The notes below the pieces were generated by a model. That model did not search any database and had not been told where the DNA came from. It saw nothing but the letters and a program-made list of their open reading frames with translations. 64,000 bases of DNA from positions 2,914,001 to 2,978,000 of the forward strand of contig OZ240237.1 of assembly GCA_965198025.1 (NCBI GenBank), written 5' to 3'. Position 1 is the first letter of the stretch, and each line of letters starts with the position of its first letter. Both the position numbers and the translations under genes were made by a program. The stretch comes from CAYWWM01 sp965198025. Lineage in GTDB: Bacteria; Acidobacteriota; Terriglobia; 2-12-FULL-54-10. Shown here piece by piece: positions 36,819-48,610 of this stretch.

Positions 36819-37139
36819 ATGGCGGCAGACCCGAAGCGCGCAGGGATGCTTTCGATCGTGGCGGCCCTGCTCACACCCAGTTGATGAGTGCTCCCGCAAG
36901 TCCTGGCAGGACTTGGAGCATTGTCGCTGCTGAGTGCGAGCTGCTTGTTCTGGCTTGAGCGTTTGCAACCGGTATTTCTCGCGATTGCACTGGGATCGCT
37001 CGCGTACCAGTCCTGGGCAGTGCGACGGAGGCCTCCGTTTCTCCGAACGTGGGGAATCAAGACCATTTTCGGCATCAGCCTGTTCCTCAACGTGGCCGTG
37101 ATCGGGACTTGGGTCGCCCTATACTTCCGCTATCGCTAA
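36819..37139 (+). CDS. MerT-like membrane protein with tandem selenocysteines (UGA UGA at codons 22-23)
   Basis: Read from ATG 36819, preceded by GGAAAGGAAGAG, the frame gives MAADPKRAGMLSIVAALLTP, Ser21, then TGA (36882-36884) and TGA (36885-36887), then VLPQVLAGLGALSLLSAS and on to TAG/TAA-free sequence until 37137. With both UGA codons read as selenocysteine the product has 106 residues and three membrane segments. In mercuric transporter MerT, positions 24-25 are a Cys-Cys pair in the same helix (SACCLGPLVLIALG), so the UGAs replace the metal-relay cysteines exactly. A SECIS-like hairpin begins at the next base. The second Cys pair of classic MerT is absent. A conventional caller would start at GTG 36888 and lose the first helix. 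The substrate (Hg, another soft metal or a metalloid) is unknown. Confidence 0.8.
36888..36921 (+). promoter_or_regulatory. SECIS-like hairpin after the UGA UGA pair
   Basis: GUGCUCC (36888-36894) pairs with GGAGCAU (36915-36921), and AAGUCCU (36898-36904) pairs perfectly with AGGACUU (36908-36914). A CGC bulge lies on the 5' side and the apical loop is GGC (36905-36907). The loop begins 18 nt after the second UGA and its first base is G, within the spacing and loop features described for bacterial SECIS elements. It lies inside the coding sequence, as bacterial SECIS elements do. Confidence 0.75.
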
Positions 37140-37179
37140 CTCGTCTGTCTGTGTGATTGACCCGGTAAGGGGTGCTAGA

Positions 37180-37671
37180 ATGATCTCTATGAGAAGACTC
37201 GCAGGAGCCGGATTGCTGGCAATGGTGATGAGTTTGTCGGCCTCGGCGCAGGTCGAGAAAGTACTCGCCGACGCCGAAGGCATCACCTGAGCGGCCTGCG
37301 CGGCGGTCATGGAGATCGCCCTACAGCGCCTGGACGGCGTTGACCAGGTCTCAATCAGCATGGAGCGCCAGGAACTTGTCGTGACTTACACGGGAAGGGG
37401 GAGCTTTGATCCTGCGGCTCTCCGCGAAGCCGTAGGATACGCCAACGTGACCATTCTCCGATTCGAGATCCAGGCGCGCGGCCGGATTCGCGTGCGAGGA
37501 GATGTACAGGTCTTCATCGCTGGAAGAAACCGTTTCCAGCTGGTCAATCCCCCGAAAATGCCCGACGATCAGACGCTGCTCATCAGCGGTGAGATATTGG
37601 GGGAAACTGCCGAGCAGACGGAACTGATAGAACTGAAGGTCCTCGATTTCCAGGTTATCGATCCAGAGTAG
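37180..37671 (+). CDS. MerP-like secreted metal-binding protein with a UxxC motif (UGA at codon 37)
   Basis: AAGGGG lies 7 bp before ATG 37180. The frame begins MISMRRLAGAGLLAMVMSLS, a signal peptide ending SASAQ, and reaches EGIT, TGA (37288-37290), AACAAVMEIALQRLDGVDQV. Heavy-metal-associated domains carry GMTCxxC at this place, so the UGA stands for the first Cys of CxxC. The rest of the domain continues to about residue 95 (SMERQELVVTYTG, FDPAALREAVGYAN). A further strand-rich region of about 65 residues follows (VRGDVQVFIAGRN to VLDFQVIDPE), absent from classic 91-residue MerP. A conventional caller would start at ATG 37309 and lose both leader and metal site. It lies 40 bp behind the MerT-like gene and should deliver its ion to it. 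Confidence 0.8.
37298..37329 (+). promoter_or_regulatory. possible SECIS-like hairpin after the UGA of the MerP-like gene
   Basis: GGCGGUC (37302-37308) pairs with GAUCGCC (37314-37320), seven pairs with one G-U, closing an AUGGA loop. An outer GCGC/GCGC stem (37298-37301 with 37326-37329) may extend it across a 5-base bulge. The loop starts 19 nt after the UGA. It fits the spacing of bacterial SECIS elements, although the loop lacks a G in its first two positions. Confidence 0.45.
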
Positions 37672-37699
37672 GCAGTTCCCAACCTTAGATTCTTTCCCT

Positions 37700-38008
37700 T
37701 CACTGAGCGATCGCTCTTGTTGTCGGACCGACCGCCGAATCGCTGGCTAATGGGACGCTCGGTCCTGGAGTTATTGATCCGTAGCAGCGCGCAAGACGTT
37801 GTGGTTCCATTGCGTTGCAGGGTTGGAGATTTTCCGCCTGGTGGTAGGAGATAGGCTGACACCGCAATTCCACCTCGATCCGAAACGGGTTCCGGGAATC
37901 TCCAATCACCACCGAATGCCGGATTCGGTCCCAGCCCGTGAAATCCGAATCCGCGGTAGCGCCATCCTCCCCAGCGAATCGTTGCTTGCCGGAGTCTTGT
38001 CGAACCAC
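37700..38008 (-). pseudogene. fragment resembling the C-terminus of a large secreted protein
   Basis: The minus-strand frame reads DSDFTGWDRIRHSVVIGDSR, NPFRIEVELRCQPISYHQAE and NLQPCNAMEPQRLARCYGSI. It resembles, from memory, a conserved ending (ELWYQPIGYRWAHNL and EPxRFVxYY) seen in secreted or multihaem proteins of Acidobacteriota and Proteobacteria, but with several substitutions. The frame is cut at its 5' side by the dispersed repeat starting at 38015, so it is most likely a decaying remnant. The remaining gap bases up to the mer-like unit hold nothing else. Confidence 0.4.
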
Positions 38009-38014
38009 TTACTA

Positions 38015-38117
38015 CTAGACCATTTTCAGGGTTGGTGTAGCGCAGCCGCCAAAGTAGGGGCAGGCAGGAATGCCTGCCCTACCTGCGGGCTATACAGCAA
38101 TGCTGAAAATGGTCTAG
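38015..38117. repeat. complete short CTAG-ended repeat with perfect 15-bp terminal inverted repeats
   Basis: CTAGACCATTTTCAG (38015-38029) and CTGAAAATGGTCTAG (38103-38117) are perfect inverted repeats. Between them lie GGTTGGTGTAGCGCAGCC and the palindrome GGCAGGCAGGAATGCCTGCC. No protein is encoded. CTAG at both ends may be a target-site duplication of 4 bp. The element resembles a MITE. Its right CTAG gives the stop codon of the adjacent minus-strand gene. Confidence 0.85.
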
Positions 38118-38875
38118 GAGCCGTTCGGGAAGCGATAGTTGAAGCCGACGGAGTAAAGCAAGAAAGGGGTCTCGTTAATGAGTGGGGTGATCGTGACGGA
38201 TCCATCCGGGTTGTCCTGAATGCTGCCTTCCCGCAGGTACGACGCCTCGCTGCCGTTGTGGTATCGGACCCCGAGGTCCAGACTGAAGTTGGAGTCCCTC
38301 CCACCCAGAGGAACCTTGACCCCAGTGCCGAACACCCAGGCACGCGTCCAGTCGCTGTGGTTTGTCGTCCGGGCAATCTCCTGATCATCCAAGCCGGTGC
38401 TTCGAACCGACGAAGTTGTCCAAAACAGGAGTCCACTGAAGGCGGCGTTCACGTAAGGACGAACAGGGCCCCTAGGCAGCGTCAATTCTGGACCAAAGCT
38501 GAGACCGAGAATCTGGTTCGTCGTGGTGACGTCGACCTCGACTCTTCCTCCAACGGTCCGGGAGAACGGAACCCGTTTCCTTTCATGGCCATAAATAATG
38601 AAGGAGGGATCAAAGCGGAGGTTGATCCATCCGGCACGGTCCATGTGGTAGTTGAGTGTCCCGCCAATGCCAATACCGTTGTCCACGTTCCGACGGAACT
38701 CTTCCTTGGGTTGCGAAACGATGAACGAGATGCCAACCGCAAAGGGCGTGCGCGTATCCTCCCTGGAGTCGGCGGCCTGGGGCGGATTGGCAAAGGCCTG
38801 AGTCTTACTAGTCGGAATACTCCAGCAGAAAGCTACGAGCACCAGAACAAGGATGCGAAGGGCGAGCCGTAGCAC
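38114..38875 (-). CDS. outer-membrane beta-barrel-like protein
   Basis: A 253-residue exported protein. The signal peptide (LRILVLVLVAFCWSIPTSKT and on to QAFA) is followed by alternating strands typical of a small barrel: GIGIGGTLNYHMDRAGWINL, ILGLSFGPELTLPRGPVRPY, SNFSLDLGVRYHNGS, and the last strand LLYSVGFNYRFPNGS with a terminal aromatic pattern. I cannot assign a family beyond OmpW/OprF-like barrels. The stop codon is the CTAG of the dispersed repeat, so the original C-terminus may have ended at this same TAG or been altered by one or two residues. Confidence 0.65.
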   Translation of the reverse strand: MLRLALRILVLVLVAFCWSIPTSKTQAFANPPQAADSREDTRTPFAVGISFIVSQPKEEFRRNVDNGIGIGGTLNYHMDRAGWINLRFDPSFIIYGHERKRVPFSRTVGGRVEVDVTTTNQILGLSFGPELTLPRGPVRPYVNAAFSGLLFWTTSSVRSTGLDDQEIARTTNHSDWTRAWVFGTGVKVPLGGRDSNFSLDLGVRYHNGSEASYLREGSIQDNPDGSVTITPLINETPFLLYSVGFNYRFPNGS

Positions 38876-38882
38876 AATGACC

Positions 38883-39182
38883 TCAGCTTCTTTTCTTGCC
38901 CAGCACCGGGCGGTCTCTCCCGGGGGGAAACGGTGTCATTAATGATAGTAGCAGACATTTTGTCTGGCATGCCATAGCCGCTTGGTGTAGGGCTTTAGCC
39001 CAGTCCGGTCGATTTAATCTGTGATGTTCTTCCAGGCGCATACTAATAGGCAGCGGGCGGTTATCCTTGAGGTATCGATCTCGTAGGGCGATACGGTCAA
39101 TCTGCGCGGCCGCTGACTCCGTCTGCAAGCGCAAAATCGTTCTTGCTGTCGCAGCCGTCAGTTTCTGTGGTAGCGCCGTCAT
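38883..39182 (-). CDS. hypothetical protein, 99 aa, doubtful
   Basis: An ATG at 39182 with GGAAGG upstream opens a 99-residue frame (TALPQKLTAATARTILRLQT, then IDRIALRDRYLKDNRPLPIS). The charged helical N-terminal part looks protein-like, but the tail (PFPPGRDRPVLGKKRS) does not, and I know no relative. It lies just behind the rRNA-operon terminator in the same direction. It may be a remnant rather than a gene. Confidence 0.25.
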   Translation of the reverse strand: MTALPQKLTAATARTILRLQTESAAAQIDRIALRDRYLKDNRPLPISMRLEEHHRLNRPDWAKALHQAAMACQTKCLLLSLMTPFPPGRDRPVLGKKRS

Positions 39183-39230
39183 AAACCTTCCAACAGATAG
39201 AGCAATAGTGCCAGAGGGGCTGTCCAAAGC

Positions 39231-39261
39231 AAAAGCGGGCTGGCAATTTGCCAGCCCGCTT
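39231..39261 (-). terminator. rRNA operon terminator hairpin
   Basis: AAGCGGGCTGGCAA and its complement (39233-39261) form a strong 13-14 bp stem just after the 5S rRNA in the direction of transcription. It is followed on that strand by CTTTTGCTTT, a broken T-run. Confidence 0.8.
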
Positions 39262-39269
39262 GATGTTAA

Positions 39270-39387
<118 letters not shown>

Positions 39388-39474
39388 AACCTATAGCAAA
39401 ACCGAATCGTAAGGGACATGGTCAGTGCTTGAAGGAACTAACCACTGTCTGGGAACGCACTCAGTAAATTTTAT

Positions 39475-42475
<3,001 letters not shown>

Positions 42476-42732
42476 ATAAAATTTACTCAGCACGCTCCCT
42501 CTGGCGGAACTCGCCCGCCAAAGCTTCGCACCAAGTTCCACATTCGCTACTGTGCGTTACTTGTTCCTTACGATTCAGTTGTCAAAGACCGCTTCGGCGC
42601 GAACTTCGCCACCCGAAGCCTGGCTCCATCCTCTTTTTCGAGAACCGATCCCAGATGCTGAGCACCGAATCTCGATACTCACCATTTGAAACCGGCCTTC
42701 AACCCTCGCCCATGGTCTTCATCGCCCTTACA

Positions 42733-42809
<77 letters not shown>

Positions 42810-42818
42810 ATCAAACTC

Positions 42819-42894
42819 TGGTGGAGCTGAGGAGGTTCGAACTCCCGACCCCCTGGTTGCAAACCAGGTGCTCTCCCAACTGAGCTACAGCCCC
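42819..42894 (-). tRNA. tRNA-Ala (TGC)
   Basis: The cloverleaf has acceptor GGGGCTG with CAGCTCC, anticodon stem CCTGG/CCAGG around loop TTTGCAA with anticodon TGC, T-loop GTTCGAACC and encoded CCA (42819-42821). It is the first tRNA after 16S. The spacer of about 290 bp between it and 16S contains no other RNA gene that I can see. Confidence 0.95.
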
Positions 42895-43177
42895 GGTCTT
42901 GCAAAAACTCCTGGACCCCGAACCCAAATTTTAGACATAAAAAAGAGAAGCAAACTGCGCTTCTCGTCAGCATGCCCCCTTTTCCCGTAGCTGTGGAATC
43001 TAGGTCTTCATCCGCTCCTTACTCTATCACGCTGAGCCGGGCATCACAAGCGAAATTCCAAAAACTCGGATCGAGGAAGGTTGGACGTGCCTGCCGATCC
43101 TGCTAGCGGGCCGAACGAGGCTTGTTCCTCGCCTCTCGCGCCCGACATCGGCGGAAAGGGTAGGAACGGCTTCTCTC

Positions 43178-44710
<1,533 letters not shown>

Positions 44711-44849
44711 AAACTGGCTGGAACAGGCGACACTTGCGTGTCCCCGTTCCGAACTTGTGAGACAAAAATCGTTCGACTTCACTCGCAAGAATCAGACATT
44801 TCTTGCACGTCCAACCAGATTGTCAAAGAACAATTCCTCGATCCAGAAG

Positions 44850-44878
44850 ATATTACAGTTCCGTTGTCTTCTTGTCAA
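44850..44878 (-). promoter_or_regulatory. rRNA operon promoter
   Basis: On the minus strand TTGACA (44873-44878) and TAATAT (44850-44855) are separated by exactly 17 bp, about 140 bp upstream of the 16S 5' end. The long leader between 44711 and 44843 holds no gene. The rest of the gap up to 45288 shows nothing else that I can support. Confidence 0.7.
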
Positions 44879-45288
44879 GTGGCCCCAACGCCCTTTAGAT
44901 CAGCGAGTGAACGTTGGCACGATGATCAAGCGATTTCTCTCCGGCTGCCCTGGACTCCTTTCTCCGATGCTAAATTGGACGAAGCGGCTGGAGGCGTCTG
45001 CAAGCTCCGGTGCTCCCGTCAGTGCTTCGTATCCGGTGCCCCATTGATCACAGTGGCCGATTGTTGTCAATCCAAGGCATAATGACACTAGGGGCTCCGG
45101 CGCAGCTCGTGATCCGTACGGCATGACCCGCGAACTTTTTCGGATTCCCCGGCTTGGAGAGATACGTTGGAGCATTCGAGAAGCGTTTCCGCTCTGGCGC
45201 TGTTGCGGAGGCTCGCTGGCGGCTGCTGCAGGATAAGCCTACGGCGCCGTGTTCCGCCCGAACAGCGTGAGAGCCGGACGGTACCGCA

Positions 45289-46989
45289 ATGAAGTTTGTC
45301 CTGTCCCATCTTGCCGACTTCGTCGGAGAACGTCAGGTCCGCCGGAATCTTCGAGCTTTTCTCCAGTACCTGCTTTTCGTGATCGGCGTGATCAGCGCCT
45401 ACTCCGTGCTCTTCCATCTCGTCATGCTCCACGCCGAGGGGCAGAGGCACTCTTGGCTCACCGGTTTCTATTGGACGCTGACCGTGATGACCACGCTCGG
45501 GTTCGGGGACATCACCTTCCACACCGACATTGGCCGGCTGTTCAGTATCGCGGTCCTGCTCTCGGGTGTCGTGCTACTACTGATCCTGCTGCCGTTCATG
45601 TTCATCCGCTATTTCTACGCTCCATGGCTCGAGGCCCAGATCCGTCTCCATGTGCCGCGCGCCGTTCCCGAGGGGACGCGGGATCACGTGATCATCTGCC
45701 GCAACGACTCGATCAGCCCCGGTTTGATCCAAGAGTTGCAGTTCAGCCACATCCCCTATTTCGTGCTCGAACCCGATCCGGCCAAGGCGTCCCAGATGAT
45801 TAGCGAAGAAATCTCCGTGATCGCTGGAGAGATCGACAGCAGAGTGACGTACGAGAGACTGCGCGTCCGAGACGCCCGCATGGTGTTTGCCAACGCCGAG
45901 GACGACATCAACAGCAACATCACGCTGACGGTGAGGGAAGTAAGCCGCGACGTTCCGGTCGTGGCACTCGCTGAGAACTCGACCGATATCTTGGAGCTGA
46001 GCGGGGCCACCCAGGTTCTCCCACTGAAGCGCAAGCTCGGTGAGCATCTGGCTGCCCGCACCAATACGGGTGCAAGCGTGGCACACGTCGTCGGCACCTT
46101 TAAGGGTCTGCAGATCGCCGAGTTCGTTGCGCACGATACGAACCTGGCCGGGAAAACCCTCCGGGAGACCCGACTGCGCGAGTTGACGGGAGTCAGCGTC
46201 GTCGGTATATGGGAGCAAGGCAATCTGCGGCCTGCGCATCCTGAACTACGGTTCTCGAACTCCGCGGTGCCGGTGGTGATCGGATCCCCAGAGCACATCG
46301 AACGGCTCAACGCTTTGCTGACTGGCGGCTCTTCACAGCAGCGTCCGGTGCTCGTCATCGGCGGAGGAGGGGTCGGTCTGTCGGTGGCGAGGGCGCTCGA
46401 GCGTCGAGGCACGCCCGTTAACATGATCGAGAAGAGAGAGAGCCAGCGCAAGATGGCCGGGACGGGAATACAGTTTATCAATGGCGATGCGGCGGACCGG
46501 GACGTGTTGCAGCAAGCCGGACTCGAGGAGGCCAGCGCGGTCGTCCTGACGACCCATGAGGACGCGGCGAACATCTACCTGACTGTCTATTGCCGGCGGC
46601 TGATGCCGAACCTGAACATCGTCAGCCGCGTTACCCACGAAAGGAACGTCGAATCGATTTTCCGTGCGGGCGCTGACTCGGTGTTGAGCTACTCATCACT
46701 CGGCAGAGAATTTGTCATTTCGTTGTTGCTGGGGCGTGAGCCGATCTTGCTGGGAGGGGCGGCGGACTGTTATTTTACCCCGGTCCCGAAGACCCTGTCC
46801 GGCAAGCTTCTCGGCGAAAGCGAGATCGGCTCCCGGACAGGCCTGATCGTGATCGCAGTCGAAGACGGTGACCTGACGTGGAGCGCCCCTCCACCGTCCT
46901 TGCCGTTGCCGGGGCATGGGCGGCTTCTGATGCTGGGAACGGCCGAACAGCGGCGGGCTTTTTCGGCGGCATTCGACCAGCCAATGTAG
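45289..46989 (+). CDS. potassium channel with two RCK (TrkA-N/TrkA-C) modules
   Basis: A 566-residue inner-membrane channel or channel-like protein. Two membrane helices (LQYLLFVIGVISAYSVLFHL and FSIAVLLSGVVLLLILLPFM) enclose the pore helix and the selectivity filter TVMTTLGFGDITF. The first RCK module begins at HVIICRNDSISPGLIQELQ and has its TrkA-C part near NLAGKTLRETRLRELTGVSV. The second begins RPVLVIGGGGVGLSVARALE (dinucleotide-binding GxGxxG-like) and ends with TrkA-C SGKLLGESEIGSRTGLIVIA. Ligand gating by nucleotides or Ca is common in such proteins. It stands alone downstream of the rRNA operon's upstream region, divergent from it. Confidence 0.88.
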   Translation: MKFVLSHLADFVGERQVRRNLRAFLQYLLFVIGVISAYSVLFHLVMLHAEGQRHSWLTGFYWTLTVMTTLGFGDITFHTDIGRLFSIAVLLSGVVLLLILLPFMFIRYFYAPWLEAQIRLHVPRAVPEGTRDHVIICRNDSISPGLIQELQFSHIPYFVLEPDPAKASQMISEEISVIAGEIDSRVTYERLRVRDARMVFANAEDDINSNITLTVREVSRDVPVVALAENSTDILELSGATQVLPLKRKLGEHLAARTNTGASVAHVVGTFKGLQIAEFVAHDTNLAGKTLRETRLRELTGVSVVGIWEQGNLRPAHPELRFSNSAVPVVIGSPEHIERLNALLTGGSSQQRPVLVIGGGGVGLSVARALERRGTPVNMIEKRESQRKMAGTGIQFINGDAADRDVLQQAGLEEASAVVLTTHEDAANIYLTVYCRRLMPNLNIVSRVTHERNVESIFRAGADSVLSYSSLGREFVISLLLGREPILLGGAADCYFTPVPKTLSGKLLGESEIGSRTGLIVIAVEDGDLTWSAPPPSLPLPGHGRLLMLGTAEQRRAFSAAFDQPM

Positions 46990-47069
46990 CCGCCGAAACG
47001 GATTCCGATTCATGTCAGGCTCCTTAGGGCGCAGGAGTTGAAGCGTGATTTCATGCAGAGAGGAGAGGC

Positions 47070-48083
47070 TTGTTGCGGTTCTGGGATAATGCGTTCCGCC
47101 CGGGGCGGCCGGCACTGGAAGCTCCGGCCGAACCCTTCGCCTGCTCGTTTGAGGAAGCCCAGAACTGCTGCAATTTTGTCGTCCTGCGCCCGGAACAGCT
47201 TCCGCCGGACTGTCGCGTCGCTGCAGTCACGGTCCGCCCCGAATCCCTGCAGCATGCCAGCAGCTTGCGCCTGCAGGCTGACGGCGCGGGACGATCGTTG
47301 CGCCTCAAGCAATTCTATATGGACTGGTGGATTCCGACATCGTCGGACGCGAACCTGACCGCCCCGGGCAACACGTTTGTAGCCGCCGGAATCGTGGGAT
47401 ACTTCGGACGCGATTACAAAGGCCAGGAAGCAGCCTGCATCCATCGCTTCGGCTCTTTGCTGGAGGTTTCCGTCTTGCAGGGGCAATTCCAGGAGGAAGA
47501 ACTTGTTTCTGTATTCGAGCACCTGCAGCCCGCAGTTCCCGAAGCAATCGACGAACTGGCGCGGCTGCCGTTCGCAGAGATCAGCTACTACGCCCGCAAA
47601 GGTCCCGGGCTCGGCCCCTGGAATTACGACCTGATCACCGGCTGCCGCTGGAGCGAGGACCTGGGCGTGTTGCGCCAGGAATTCGTGCCCGCGCGCATTT
47701 ACTACCCAAGCCAGCTCCCGTGCCGCATGGAGTTTGATTCGCTCGGCATCCGTCACGAAACGGCCAGCCGGCACTGGGAATATCAACTGCTGTTCCGCGA
47801 CCGGGAAAACCTGACGGACACGCTTTGGCTGCGCGCGGTCGGGGAGGAAACGGAAAAGATCCTCTGGATCTCACCCGGCCTCGACCGGCGCATGGGCATC
47901 CGCCTGCAGCCGGTTTCTCTCTCGCGGCGCACCGTGCGCCTCGGCTCGACGTCCGAACCGCATGGCGAACGCGTGGCGCAGTGGATCGAGAACGGCGTGG
48001 CGTTGGAAGTGCACGCGCGGGCTTCGCTGCACGTGAGCGAGAGCGATTTCCTCGCCTTCCTGGATTCGCTGGCGCACGAGTAA
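47070..48083 (+). CDS. hypothetical protein, 337 aa
   Basis: I do not recognise this protein. A TTG start at 47070 is supported by GGAGAGG four bases upstream; no in-frame ATG is near. There is no signal peptide or membrane segment. Notable regions are RLKQFYMDWWIPTSSDANLT (about 75-94), GIVGYFGRDYKGQEAACIHR, AEISYYARKGPGLGPWNYDL, and RQEFVPARIYYPSQLPCRME. The aromatic-rich strands suggest a soluble beta-rich fold. It is followed by the 9-bp repeat array and then the HicB-like gene. It may be unrelated to the restriction locus. Confidence 0.6.
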   Translation: MLRFWDNAFRPGRPALEAPAEPFACSFEEAQNCCNFVVLRPEQLPPDCRVAAVTVRPESLQHASSLRLQADGAGRSLRLKQFYMDWWIPTSSDANLTAPGNTFVAAGIVGYFGRDYKGQEAACIHRFGSLLEVSVLQGQFQEEELVSVFEHLQPAVPEAIDELARLPFAEISYYARKGPGLGPWNYDLITGCRWSEDLGVLRQEFVPARIYYPSQLPCRMEFDSLGIRHETASRHWEYQLLFRDRENLTDTLWLRAVGEETEKILWISPGLDRRMGIRLQPVSLSRRTVRLGSTSEPHGERVAQWIENGVALEVHARASLHVSESDFLAFLDSLAHE

Positions 48084-48109
48084 ACAGGCGTCAGGTCCCC
48101 GGTTCGATC

Positions 48110-48199
48110 GTTTCGGTTCTTACGGCCTTCCCGGTATTCTCGGTCTTTTCGGTTCCCCCGGTTCTTTCGGTTCTTTCGGTTCCTTCGGAACTCTCGACT
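48110..48199. repeat. 9-bp-period tandem repeat array, about ten units
   Basis: Units of 9 bp from GTTTCGGTT through CTTTCGGTT (two exact copies in tandem at 48164-48181) to CTCTCGACT follow one another without gaps. The unit is the same as in the shorter array at 836-880, and both arrays follow a stop codon by 10-30 bp. Units keep the central TCGGTT and vary at the first two positions. Confidence 0.8.
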
Positions 48200-48250
48200 C
48201 GCGGAAAGTTGGCGAATTCGATAGGATTCGAGCGGAGAACAGGAGGGCTT

Positions 48251-48592
48251 ATGCAGGACGAGCTGGCCGGGAACAAGCCGGGAGTGGCGACGGGGAATCA
48301 GGCAGCGAGCGATACCGCCGGCGATATCAGCGTGATACCACCGGCGATATCCGAGGAGCTGCCGAGCGGGAAGTGGCTGCAGCGGGCGCCGCGCACATTG
48401 CACCGGGACCTGATCCGGCTGGCGCAGCGAGAGCGGGTGAGCCTGAACCAACTGGTGACGGCGCTGTTGTCGGAAGCGGTGGGCGCGCGGCGGCCGAAAG
48501 TCCGGCGGGGCGGGCAGAGGGGAAAGCCGCAAGGAATACGAGCGGTTGAAGGCTTTGGAGAGCGCCAGTCCCTCAGAAACAGACAAGAGTGA
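48251..48592 (+). CDS. HicB-like antitoxin-family protein without a HicA partner
   Basis: The 113-residue protein starts at ATG 48251, right after AGGAGGGCTT. Its centre reads LPSGKWLQRAPRTLHRDLIR and LAQRERVSLNQLVTALLSEA, the SGKxxxRxPxxLHxxLxxLAxxxxVSLNQ pattern of the HicB C-terminal DNA-binding region (ribbon-helix-helix type). The usual N-terminal HicB fold is replaced by an unrelated stretch (ISVIPPAISEE), and no hicA toxin gene is adjacent. It ends 18 bp before hsdM on the same strand, so it may act as a repressor of the restriction locus. The tail is basic (RRPKVRRGGQRGK). Confidence 0.65.
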   Translation: MQDELAGNKPGVATGNQAASDTAGDISVIPPAISEELPSGKWLQRAPRTLHRDLIRLAQRERVSLNQLVTALLSEAVGARRPKVRRGGQRGKPQGIRAVEGFGERQSLRNRQE

Positions 48593-48610
48593 AGGAAAGA
48601 CTGAGAGCGA

